From Streptomyces californicus (GTDB lineage Bacteria; Actinomycetota; Actinomycetes; Streptomycetales; Streptomycetaceae), in assembly GCF_000717645.1 (NCBI RefSeq), contig NZ_JNZZ01000033.1, positions 1 to 60,915 on the forward strand: a stretch of DNA of 60,915 nucleotides, written 5' to 3'. The first letter of the stretch is position 1, and each line of letters begins with the position of its first letter. Shown here piece after piece: positions 7,518 to 14,727 of this stretch. Both the position numbers and the translations under genes were made by a program. The notes beneath the pieces were generated by a model. It did not search any database, was not told the DNA's origin, and saw only the letters and a list, made by a program, of their open reading frames with translations.

Positions 7518-8774
7518 ATGCGCACCTACCGCGAGCTGTTCCGGACCCCGGAGTTCACCCCCTTCTTCACGGCCGTCTCGGTCCAGACGGCCGCCCACAC
7601 CGCGACCGGCCTGGCGCTGGGCACCCTCGTGTACACGCGAACGGGCTCGCCCCTGCTGTCGGCGCTGGCGATGTTCGGCCCGTCGCTGGCCCAGGCGGCC
7701 GGGGCGCTCACGCTGCTCTCGGCGGCGGACCGGCTGCCGCCACGCGCCACGCTGAGCGCGCTGGCCCTGCTGTCGGCGGTGGCCGCCTGTGTGCAGGCCG
7801 TACCCGGACTGCCGCTGTGGGGAGCCTTCGCCGTGCTGCTGGTGGTCGGGGCGGCCGGGTCGGCGGGCGGCGGGGTGCGGTACGGGCTGCTCAACGAGAT
7901 CGTACCGCGCGAGGGGTTCCTGATCGGCCGTTCGGTGCTCAACATGACGGGCGGCGCGATGCAGATCTGCGGGTTCGCGGTGGGCGGGGCGCTGGTGGCG
8001 GTGGTCTCGGCGCGCGGCACGCTGCTGGTCGGGGCCGCCCTGTACGTCGTCGCGGCGGCCGTGACCCGGTTCGGCCTGTCGGCCCGGCCACCGAGGGCCC
8101 CGGGCCGTCCCTCCGTCCGCGAGACCCGGCGGACGAACGCGCTGCTCTGGTCGTCGGTCCCGCGCCGGTACGTGTTCCTGGCGCTGTGGGTGCCCAACGG
8201 GCTCGTCGTCGGCTGCGAGTCCCTGTACGTGGCGTACGCGCCGGCGCACGCCGGGCTCCTCTTCGCCTGCGGGGCCCTGGGGATGCTGGCCGGGGACACC
8301 GTGGTGGGGCGGTTCGTGCCGGCCCGGTGGCGAGCCCGGCTCGGGGCTCCGCTGCGGCTGCTGCTGGCCGCGCCGTACCTCCTGTTCGCGCTGCGCCCGG
8401 GGCTGCCGGTCGCTCTGGCGGCGGTGGCCGTGGCGAGCACGGGGTTCGCCGCGAGCCTGCTGCTCCAGGAACGGCTGGTGGCGCTCACCCCGCCCGAGCT
8501 GAGCGGCCAGGCGCTCGGGCTCGCCTCGTCGGGGACGATGGCGATGCAGGGGGTGGGGGCGGCCGTGGCCGGCGGCATCGCCCAGTTGACCTCGCCCGCG
8601 ACGGGCATGGCGGCGGTCGCGGGGCTGTCGGTGGCGGTGACGTCGGCGCTGGCCCCGGGCCTGGGCGATCGTCGCGCGGGCGGACGGGGCAGACTGCTGG
8701 GAGCGGACGGAGTGCCTCCGGAACCCGGAGCTCCCGACGCGCCGCGCGCACCCCGGACGAAGGAGACGAGTTGA
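7518..8774 (+). CDS. MFS transporter
   Basis: This is a 418-residue polytopic membrane protein with about 12 hydrophobic segments, starting MRTYRELFRTPEFTPFF. That start is typical of actinobacterial MFS proteins of the MdfA/EmrB-like drug efflux type. Loop 2-3 has the reduced motif SAADRLPPRATL rather than the full GxLaDrxGrk motif. The C-terminus is a Pro-rich tail (PPEPGAPDAPRAPR). It lies head-to-head with the ArsR-type gene and its stop overlaps the next gene's start (TTGA), so pump and acetyltransferase are co-translated. The substrate cannot be told from sequence. Export of a small compound that the acetyltransferase may modify is a reasonable but unproven idea. Confidence 0.85.
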   Translation: MRTYRELFRTPEFTPFFTAVSVQTAAHTATGLALGTLVYTRTGSPLLSALAMFGPSLAQAAGALTLLSAADRLPPRATLSALALLSAVAACVQAVPGLPLWGAFAVLLVVGAAGSAGGGVRYGLLNEIVPREGFLIGRSVLNMTGGAMQICGFAVGGALVAVVSARGTLLVGAALYVVAAAVTRFGLSARPPRAPGRPSVRETRRTNALLWSSVPRRYVFLALWVPNGLVVGCESLYVAYAPAHAGLLFACGALGMLAGDTVVGRFVPARWRARLGAPLRLLLAAPYLLFALRPGLPVALAAVAVASTGFAASLLLQERLVALTPPELSGQALGLASSGTMAMQGVGAAVAGGIAQLTSPATGMAAVAGLSVAVTSALAPGLGDRRAGGRGRLLGADGVPPEPGAPDAPRAPRTKETS

Positions 8775-9382
8775 GCGACGAGACCAGGCCCGGCCAGGAC
8801 GACGGCAGGCCCAGCCAGAAGGAGGCCATGCTCTCCGGCGAGCTGTACCTCGCGGACGATCCCGAACTGGCGGCGGACGCGCTGCACGCGGCCGTCCTGA
8901 GCGAGCGCTACAACGCCACGTCGGCCGCCGACCCCGAGGCCCGGCGCGCGGTCCTGGCCGAACTCCTCGGCGAGGTGGGCGAGGAGGTGGACGTACGGCC
9001 GCCGCTGCGGGTGGACTACGGCTACCAGACCACCATCGGGCCCCGGACCTTCGTCAACTTCGGCGCGGTCTTCCTCGACGTCGCCCGCATCACCATCGGC
9101 GCGGACGTCCAGATGGGCCCGAACGTCCAACTGCTCACCCCGACGCACCCGGTCGACCCCGAACCGCGTCGCGCCAAGTGGGAGGCGGCGCTGCCGATCA
9201 CCATCGGCGACAACGTGTGGCTGGGCGGCGGGGTGATCGTCTGCCCCGGGGTGACCATCGGCGAGAACACGGTGGTCGGCGCGGGCGCGGTGGTCACCAG
9301 GGACCTGCCCGCGAACGTGGTGGCGGTCGGCAACCCGGCCCGGGTGATCCGCGCGATCGGCGAGGAGACGACCGAGGCGTGA
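8771..9382 (+). CDS. Maltose/galactoside-type O-acetyltransferase (left-handed beta-helix)
   Basis: This is a 203-residue hexapeptide-repeat acetyltransferase. The N-terminal helix region has SQKEAMLSGELYLADDPEL, the hallmark of maltose O-acetyltransferases, followed by the beta-helix with repeated [LIV]-G-x4 turns (ITIGADVQMGPNV, ITIGDNVWLGGGVIVCPG, VTIGENTVVGAGAVV) and the ending VVAVGNPARVIR. The likely catalytic His lies in LLTPTHPVD. The start is TTG 8771, which overlaps the pump's TGA and follows AGGAG; ATG 8829 would cut off the conserved N-terminal motif. The enzyme transfers acetyl from acetyl-CoA to a sugar hydroxyl. Coupling to an MFS gene suggests modification of the exported compound or of a sugar, which the sequence does not settle. 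Confidence 0.86.
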   Translation: MSDETRPGQDDGRPSQKEAMLSGELYLADDPELAADALHAAVLSERYNATSAADPEARRAVLAELLGEVGEEVDVRPPLRVDYGYQTTIGPRTFVNFGAVFLDVARITIGADVQMGPNVQLLTPTHPVDPEPRRAKWEAALPITIGDNVWLGGGVIVCPGVTIGENTVVGAGAVVTRDLPANVVAVGNPARVIRAIGEETTEA

Positions 9383-9424
9383 CGCGCCGCCGGCCCGCCC
9401 CCGGACGAGGCCGGCCGATCCGCG

Positions 9425-9515
9425 CCCCGTACGCGCTGAGACCCGCCGGCCCGTACCCCGTACGCGCCGAGACCCGCCGGCCCGTACCCCGTACGCGCCG
9501 AGACCCGCCGGCCCG
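9425..9515. repeat. 31-bp tandem repeat, three copies
   Basis: The unit beginning ccccgtacgcgccgagaccc, with period 31, occurs at 9425-9455, 9456-9486 and 9487-9515, with one change in copy 1. The core gagacccgccggcccg reappears near 9563, and inverted versions (ccggcgggttcc, ccggcgggcggg) lie up to 9617, so the transcript could fold into several alternative hairpins. The 318-base gap 9383-9700 holds nothing else I recognise. It sits between convergent genes and may serve as a terminator. Confidence 0.85.
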
Positions 9516-9700
9516 CCGGGTTCAGCGTCCCGGTACGAACCGGCGGGTTCCGCGCCCCGCTTGAGACCCGCCGGCCCGCCGGGATCCGCACCCCGGGTCC
9601 GGACCGGCGGGCGGGCCTCACGCCCCCGGGGCCTGCCCGGCGACCACGCCCCGCGGGCCTCACGCCTCCCGTACCGGCCAGGTGATCGCCCCGCGCGGTC

Positions 9701-10219
9701 TCACGCCTCCCGCCAGGTCTCGGTGGAGCACGGCACCTCGAAGTGCCACCAGCCCTCGTCCTGGCCCCGGGCGAGCAGTTCCTTGACCCCGCGCAGGTCC
9801 GCCCCGCCCGGCACGGTCAGCGCGAGGAGCGGGAACTCCTTGCTGAAGACCTCGCCCGTGAGGCCGAACCCGGCGAGCCGCTCGTGCACGGCGCGGGCGT
9901 CGCGCCCGAGTGGACCGGAGGGCACCGGCAGCACCCGTACCGTGCAGTTGTCCGACGCCGCCACCCGCTCGACGGCCCAGTGCTGCCCGTCGTCGTCCGT
10001 CCGGAACCGTACGGTGTCCCCCTCGGCGACCCCGTCCTGGAGGAAGGGCACGTTGTCCACCCGCGCGGTGTCCGGACCGAGCCGCCGCGCCCAGAGTCCC
10101 TCGGTGTCCTGCGGCAGCCAGCCCTCACGCGGGACGAACCGGAACCAGACCTTGATCTGGTCGGCGTCGATCTCATCGGCTTCGCGGGAAGAGTGTTCCG
10201 GACCGGCGGAGAGGTTCAT
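9701..10219 (-). CDS. DUF4265 domain protein
   Basis: This is a 172-residue soluble protein. The pattern IKVWFRFVPREGWLPQDTEG, then GLWARRLGPDTARVDNVPFL and GVAEGDTVRF, followed by a second alpha/beta part with LPVPSGPL and TGEVFSKEFPLLALTVP, matches DUF4265 proteins. That family has no assigned biochemical function. ATG 10219 is the only good start. It stands alone, convergent with the acetyltransferase gene and followed by the repeat array. It is probably cytoplasmic, as there is no signal peptide or membrane segment. A role beyond the family name would be guesswork. Confidence 0.78.
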   Translation of the reverse strand: MNLSAGPEHSSREADEIDADQIKVWFRFVPREGWLPQDTEGLWARRLGPDTARVDNVPFLQDGVAEGDTVRFRTDDDGQHWAVERVAASDNCTVRVLPVPSGPLGRDARAVHERLAGFGLTGEVFSKEFPLLALTVPGGADLRGVKELLARGQDEGWWHFEVPCSTETWREA

Positions 10220-10347
10220 GGCCCCATCGTCTCGCGTACACGAGACGCACGCGAAGCGCCCCCCTCACCCGCGCCACCGCTACCGCGACCGGACGCGACG
10301 TCTTCCCGCTACGGACCCACGGAGCCCGTACGAGGACGCACCGACGA

Positions 10348-10384
10348 CTCCGCCCCCGGCCGGGGTTCCCGGGCGGGGGCGGAG
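10348..10384 (-). terminator. 11-bp hairpin after the peptidoglycan-binding gene
   Basis: The arms 10348-10358 (ctccgcccccg) and 10374-10384 are exact complements, with an inner CCGG...CCGG that extends the structure. It begins 30 bases after the stop at 10414 of the minus-strand gene. Confidence 0.7.
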
Positions 10385-10413
10385 AGGGGTGCGGGTGGAG
10401 TGGTGGTGCGGGG

Positions 10414-12555
10414 TCAGCCCTGGCCGGTCAGGTCGATGGTGACCGTGCGCTCGGCCTCCGTCGTGCCGGTCAGGGCGGTCTTCATCGCCTGGGCGACGTC
10501 GTCCGGGCCGACCTCGTGCTCCTTGCCGTCGGCCTTGACCGCCATGATTCCGTCGAAGACGCCGTCCAGCAGCTCGTCGATCGCCTGCTTGTCGTAGACG
10601 TCGACCAGCCTGCCGTCCACGGCCTTCATCGAGAGGATCTGCGGCAGCGACCGGGCCGGGCCGAACTGGATCTGCTTCGGGCCGGCCTTGATGGTGATCA
10701 GGCCGGACATCGCGGGCTGCGCGAACTCCTTCATCGCCCGGTCCAGTTCGGCCTTGGTGATGGTGGGCTCGCTGGTGGTGACGGGGAGTTCGACCAGGCG
10801 GGCCTTCCCCGTCTGTACCTGGGCCCGGTAGGCGTCCCGGACGGAGATCAGGGACTGCGCCGCGTCGAGCCGCTTGCCCGGCTTGCCCGGCACCGCCACG
10901 GCCTTGTTCGGCTCGAAGCGGATGGTGCCGTCGTTGGCCGAACCGGACGTGCCCGCCAGATCGTTCAGCGCCACGCCGAGCTTCTCCTCGTCGACCGGGA
11001 TCACCGGGTCGGCGGGACGCTCCCCGCCGAACAGCGAACCGATCACCGAGACGGGGTTGTAGTCGCTGCCCGCCGCGCCGCGCACGGTCTCCTGGCTGTC
11101 CAGGGTGAGCCCGGCCTTCTCCGGGTCGAGCTTCTCCTCCTTGCCGTCCACCGACAACTGGAGGGGCGCCTTGGCGCGCTCGCCGAGGGCGCCGTCGAGC
11201 TTGGCGACCGCCTCCTCCTTCGTGCCGCCGCCGATGTCGACGCCGAGCACCGTGGTGCCCTTGGGGACCTCGGCGTGGTTCAGCAGGAGGCCGGCCCCGT
11301 ACGCGATGCCGAGCAGCACGACCGCGGCCACGCCGAGCAGGACCAGCTTGGAGCGGCCCTTCCTGGCGGGGGCGGGGGCCGGTTCGGGGGCCGGGCGCTG
11401 CGCCGCCGGACGCGGCGCCGCCGGGCCGGACCCGGGACCGCCCGGAACGCCGGGGCCGCCCGCGCCGGGGCCGCCGGGGGTGCGCGGGCCGCCCGGGAAC
11501 GTGGAGCGCGGTTCGCCGGAGATCACGGGGATGCCGCTCGTCAGCGTGTCACCCGAGACATGGCCGCCGGGCTCGGGCGCCGGGGCCTGCGGCGTGAGGA
11601 TCGCGGTGTCGTCGGACATCCGGGGCGGGTGCGCACCGGGGCCGCCCGGGGCCATCGGCCCGGTGCCGGGGCCGGGCCCGGCGATGTCCGGGACGCCGTC
11701 GAGGTTCGGGGTCAGCGAGGACGTACCGGTGACCGGTCCCGTGGTGGGGCCGGACGGTCCGGGCATACGCGGACCACCGCCGGGCAGGTCGGCGCCGTAG
11801 CCGTCGAGCGCGCTGCGTTCGGGGCCGGGCGCGCCGGGGCCGCCACCGGGCTGCCCCGGTGCGCCGCCGGGCTGCGGAGCGTCCGAGAAGTACGGCAGGT
11901 CGGGGCGCGGCCGGCCGGGACCGCCGTCGGACGCGCCGCCGGGGCCGGCGGGGCCGCCCGGAAGGCCGGCGCCCGGGCCGGAAGGACCACCCGGGCCGGA
12001 GGGTGCGCCCGTGCCGCCCGGCGCTCCCGCGCCCTGGGGCTGCGTTCCCGGCGCGGGGGCCGGAGCCTTGCGCGGGGCGAACCAGTCGCTGCCGCCCTTC
12101 TCGCGGGCGGGCTTCTCGGCGGGCGGCTCGGCGGCGGCCGGAGCGGCGTCCCGGGACCGGTCCGCGGGCGTCCCGCCGTCCGGCCCCGTCGAACGGTCCG
12201 CCGCCATCGGCGCCGGCGCGGCCGGCGGGGTGCCGGGCCGCGGGGTCGCCGAGGTGCGCTCCGGGTCGGGGCGGTCGCCTGAGATGTCGCTCTCCGCCAT
12301 CGGCGTGCGCATCACGACGGGCGGGATGGGGCGCGATCCGGGGATGTTGATCCGGATGCGCGTCGTCAGCGTCGTCTCGGTCTTCGGCTCCTCGGGCCGC
12401 GGCGGATTCACGGATTCCGGGTCCATGTCGGAGCCGTCCTGCGCCGAATGCGGCGACGGATACTGGCCGGATCCGTACGGCGGCGTACCCGACGGGTACG
12501 CGGCTCCACCGCGCCCCTGGGGCCCGGAGGACGAACTGTCAGTTTCACGACTCAA
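10414..12555 (-). CDS. Membrane-anchored peptidoglycan-binding (PG_binding_4-like) protein
   Basis: This is a 713-residue protein. Residues 1 to about 405 are an unstructured Gly/Pro-rich segment, presumably cytoplasmic, with many PGGPGGPG runs. One transmembrane helix follows (KLVLLGVAAVVLLGIAYGAG), then an extracellular part of about 285 residues. That part begins VPKGTTVLGVDIGGGTKEEA and continues with LDGALGERAKAPLQLSVDGK, the pattern of the YoaR-like putative peptidoglycan-binding domain (PF12229) usually found in front of VanW domains; no VanW domain is present. The start is TTG 12555 with GGGAG eight bases upstream. Related Streptomyces proteins have the same plan. It probably connects membrane and cell wall, and its partner on the inside is unknown. 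Confidence 0.75.
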   Translation of the reverse strand: MSRETDSSSSGPQGRGGAAYPSGTPPYGSGQYPSPHSAQDGSDMDPESVNPPRPEEPKTETTLTTRIRINIPGSRPIPPVVMRTPMAESDISGDRPDPERTSATPRPGTPPAAPAPMAADRSTGPDGGTPADRSRDAAPAAAEPPAEKPAREKGGSDWFAPRKAPAPAPGTQPQGAGAPGGTGAPSGPGGPSGPGAGLPGGPAGPGGASDGGPGRPRPDLPYFSDAPQPGGAPGQPGGGPGAPGPERSALDGYGADLPGGGPRMPGPSGPTTGPVTGTSSLTPNLDGVPDIAGPGPGTGPMAPGGPGAHPPRMSDDTAILTPQAPAPEPGGHVSGDTLTSGIPVISGEPRSTFPGGPRTPGGPGAGGPGVPGGPGSGPAAPRPAAQRPAPEPAPAPARKGRSKLVLLGVAAVVLLGIAYGAGLLLNHAEVPKGTTVLGVDIGGGTKEEAVAKLDGALGERAKAPLQLSVDGKEEKLDPEKAGLTLDSQETVRGAAGSDYNPVSVIGSLFGGERPADPVIPVDEEKLGVALNDLAGTSGSANDGTIRFEPNKAVAVPGKPGKRLDAAQSLISVRDAYRAQVQTGKARLVELPVTTSEPTITKAELDRAMKEFAQPAMSGLITIKAGPKQIQFGPARSLPQILSMKAVDGRLVDVYDKQAIDELLDGVFDGIMAVKADGKEHEVGPDDVAQAMKTALTGTTEAERTVTIDLTGQG

Positions 12556-12730
12556 AGCAGGTTCTCCCGATTGGCTCCGCCGCCCGTACTTCCCCCATGC
12601 CGCAGGCCAGGGGACGGCTCGGCGCGCGCACCACCATACTGGCCGCCGCCGCCGGACACTCCGCGACCGGGGGAAACCTCCCCCTTCGCGTCACACCTCT
12701 GAGGACCGTTCACGGCCCCGACTTGGCACT

Positions 12731-13348
12731 TCACGTACCGGACCGACCGCTGTGCATGGCTGATTGCGGCACTCTGGACGTGGTGGCACAGATCACAGCG
12801 ACGGCGGTTCCGCCGAGCATGAAGAGAATCAGGCCGAGTTCGTCGCCGAAGACGTAGTCGCCCTCCGGCCGGCCGCTCAGCAGCAGGAACACCGTGATGA
12901 ACCAGCCGGCCGCCGGGGCCAGCGCGCCGATCTGGGTCCGGATCAGGACCCGGCCGCCGTAGAAGAGCCCCGCGGCGGCCGCCAGCGCGATGATCAACCC
13001 GCCCGGGAACCAGGCGGCTTGGACGAGGGTGCCGGCGAGTCCGACGAGCGCGCCGACGACGGCGAGGCCCGCATAGGCCGCGATCCGGGCCGGGTTGGGC
13101 CGGGCGGCGAACCCGACGGGCTCGGGCTCCCTGGGCGGGGCGTTCCGTCGCGGAGCGTACGAGGACGAGGAGGCGGAAGCGGACGACCGCGCCCGGACGC
13201 GCCCCTTGCCCTCACGGGCCTTCCCGGCAGACCCTTCGGCCTTCCCGGCGGACGCACCGCCGTTCCCGGCCTTCCCGGTGCCGGCGCCCTTCCCGACGGA
13301 CCCACCGCCGCTTTCGGCGCTCCCGGCCTGCCCGGTGCCGCCGCTCAT
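12731..13348 (-). CDS. DUF6113-type membrane protein coupled to mshB
   Basis: This is a 205-residue protein. Residues 1-85 are a low-complexity Gly/Ser/Ala/Lys segment ([15 protein letters not shown]), followed by about four hydrophobic helices ([74 protein letters not shown]). This layout matches the DUF6113 family found next to mshB in Streptomyces. ATG 13348 overlaps the mshB TGA (ATGA), so the two are translationally coupled. The function is unknown; constant neighbourhood with mycothiol synthesis is the only clue. Confidence 0.72.
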   Translation of the reverse strand: MSGGTGQAGSAESGGGSVGKGAGTGKAGNGGASAGKAEGSAGKAREGKGRVRARSSASASSSSYAPRRNAPPREPEPVGFAARPNPARIAAYAGLAVVGALVGLAGTLVQAAWFPGGLIIALAAAAGLFYGGRVLIRTQIGALAPAAGWFITVFLLLSGRPEGDYVFGDELGLILFMLGGTAVAVICATTSRVPQSAMHSGRSGT

Positions 13349-14247
13349 GCCGCGTCCTCCCCGGCGCCCGTGAGCCCGGCGAACAGGTCGCTCTCGCGCA
13401 CGGGCGCGACCACGCCCCGTTCGCCCCGCACCAGTTCGTAGTACTCGGTCGTCAGCAGCGGCTGGCAGAGATCGTTGGAGAGCGCGAAGTAGGGCTCCTC
13501 GACCGCGATCTGGGTGGCGTGGGCGCGCATCGCCGCCGCCTTCACCCCGGCGTACGCCGATCCGTCGATCTCCGCCGTGATCCGCTCCCCGTCCGTCACG
13601 CCCGGTACGTCGTCCACGGCGGCGATGCCCGGGAAAGCGTCCGGCGCGGTCGTGCGCAGCCGGTCGAAGGCGGCCTCGACCACCTGGCGCTCCACCCGGT
13701 TCCAGTAGATCTTCGCGACCGCGTGCGGGGCGTCGGAGCCGTACGCCGGATCGGCGGCCAGCTCGGCGGCGCGCATCGCGACGCGGTGGGCCTGGATGTG
13801 GTCGGGGTGGCCGTAGCCGCCGTCCGGGTCGTAGGTGACCAGGACCTGGGGGCGGACCTCGCGGATGACCTCGACGAGGTGGGCCGCGGCGTCGTCCACC
13901 GGGGTGGACCAGAAGGAGCCGGGGCGGCCGTTCTGCTCGGCGCCCATCATCCCGGAGTCCCGGTAGCGGCCCGCCCCGCCGAGGAAGCGGTGGTCGCTGA
14001 CGCCGAGTTCGCGCATCGCCGCGGCCAGCTCGCCGACGCGGTGCGGGCCGAGGGCGTCGTCCCGGTCGGCGGTGAGGCGCGCGAGCGCGGGCGGGATGAC
14101 CTCGCCCTCCTCGCCGAGCGTGCACGTCACCAGGGTGACGTGGGCGCCCTCGGCCGCGTACCTGGCCATCGTGGCGCCGTTGTTGATCGACTCGTCGTCG
14201 GGGTGCGCGTGCACCAGCAGCAGGCGGCGGTCGCGGAGGTCCTTCAT
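13345..14247 (-). CDS. mshB: N-acetyl-1-D-myo-inositol-2-amino-2-deoxy-alpha-D-glucopyranoside deacetylase (mycothiol biosynthesis)
   Basis: MshB removes the N-acetyl group from GlcNAc-inositol to give GlcN-Ins, the second chemical step of mycothiol synthesis. The 300-residue protein has the zinc-binding AHPDDES motif (His and Asp, about residues 13-16) near its N-terminus, and [18 protein letters not shown] in the middle, which carries the third zinc ligand histidine. Both are signatures of the LmbE/MshB family. I choose ATG 14247 ([17 protein letters not shown]), which has AGGGTGG just upstream; a GTG nine bases earlier lacks one. It is the first gene of a two-gene operon with the DUF6113 protein. 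Mycothiol is the main low-molecular-weight thiol in actinobacteria, so the gene should be constitutively needed. Confidence 0.93.
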   Translation of the reverse strand: MKDLRDRRLLLVHAHPDDESINNGATMARYAAEGAHVTLVTCTLGEEGEVIPPALARLTADRDDALGPHRVGELAAAMRELGVSDHRFLGGAGRYRDSGMMGAEQNGRPGSFWSTPVDDAAAHLVEVIREVRPQVLVTYDPDGGYGHPDHIQAHRVAMRAAELAADPAYGSDAPHAVAKIYWNRVERQVVEAAFDRLRTTAPDAFPGIAAVDDVPGVTDGERITAEIDGSAYAGVKAAAMRAHATQIAVEEPYFALSNDLCQPLLTTEYYELVRGERGVVAPVRESDLFAGLTGAGEDAA

Positions 14248-14332
14248 GGGGACCACCCTACGAGCCCCGGAGGCCCCGCGGTGACCTCCGCCCCCGCCAC
14301 CGGCACGCGCACCGCGCCCGCGCCCGCCCTCA

Positions 14333-14352
14333 CGCCCGCGGACGCGCGGGCG
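14333..14352 (-). terminator. Short hairpin after the small membrane protein gene
   Basis: An 8-bp perfect stem (cgcccgcg / cgcgggcg) with the tetraloop gacg lies 13 bases beyond the stop of the gene at 14365-14559. It would end its transcript before mshB. Confidence 0.55.
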
Positions 14353-14364
14353 GCGGACCGGCGG

Positions 14365-14559
14365 TCAGAACTTGATGCTGCTGATCATCCCCGCCACGTT
14401 GCTCGTCAGATCGGAGATGGTCGGCGCGACGGACGAGCTCGCGATGTAGAACCCGAGCAGCATGCAGACCACCGCGTGCCCTCCCTTCAATCCGGATTTC
14501 CGGATCAGCAGGAAGACGATGATCGCCAGCAGCACTACCGCCGAAATCGAGAGCGCCAC
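14365..14559 (-). CDS. Small conserved membrane protein
   Basis: This is a 64-residue protein with two hydrophobic segments (SISAVVLLAIIVFLLIR and AVVCMLLGFYIASSSVA) separated by a short basic turn (KSGLKGGH), ending in an amphipathic tail (DLTSNVAGMISSIKF). The start is GTG 14559 with a near-perfect ribosome site GGAGGTGA upstream, which argues for real expression. Proteins of this size and pattern recur in Streptomyces without assigned function. It is a single gene with its own terminator, upstream of and divergent from the S9 peptidase gene. Its small size and paired helices allow a role as a regulator of a larger membrane complex, but nothing here shows it. Confidence 0.75.
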   Translation of the reverse strand: MALSISAVVLLAIIVFLLIRKSGLKGGHAVVCMLLGFYIASSSVAPTISDLTSNVAGMISSIKF

Positions 14560-14727
14560 GGCGGTTCACCTCCATCGGTACGTTCGGACGGTCGGAACGG
14601 GGGTACACGCTCGGCAGGTATCTACCCACCGAGCGCTACGGATCATAACTATCCGTGCCAACGCATTGATCGGGGCACAGCAGCACGAGGGGCGCACGGA
14701 CCGGCCCGCGCGGATAGGTTCGGTGCC

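Noticed and set aside
6360..8249. 629-residue extension of the ArsR-type regulator
   Set aside because: The first ~300 residues are antisense to the MFS gene and charged or low-complexity. The regulator starts at about 7340.
9425..9620. Possible CRISPR array
   Set aside because: The repeats are directly tandem with no unique spacers and no cas genes are nearby.
12731..14125. 464-residue minus frame spanning mshB and the DUF6113 gene
   Set aside because: Its first part is out of frame with mshB and lacks motifs. The real downstream gene starts at ATG 13348 within it.
13519..14727. Upstream extension of the S9 peptidase frame
   Set aside because: The extension overlaps mshB antisense and reads as low-complexity sequence. 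The conserved protein begins at ATG 14728.
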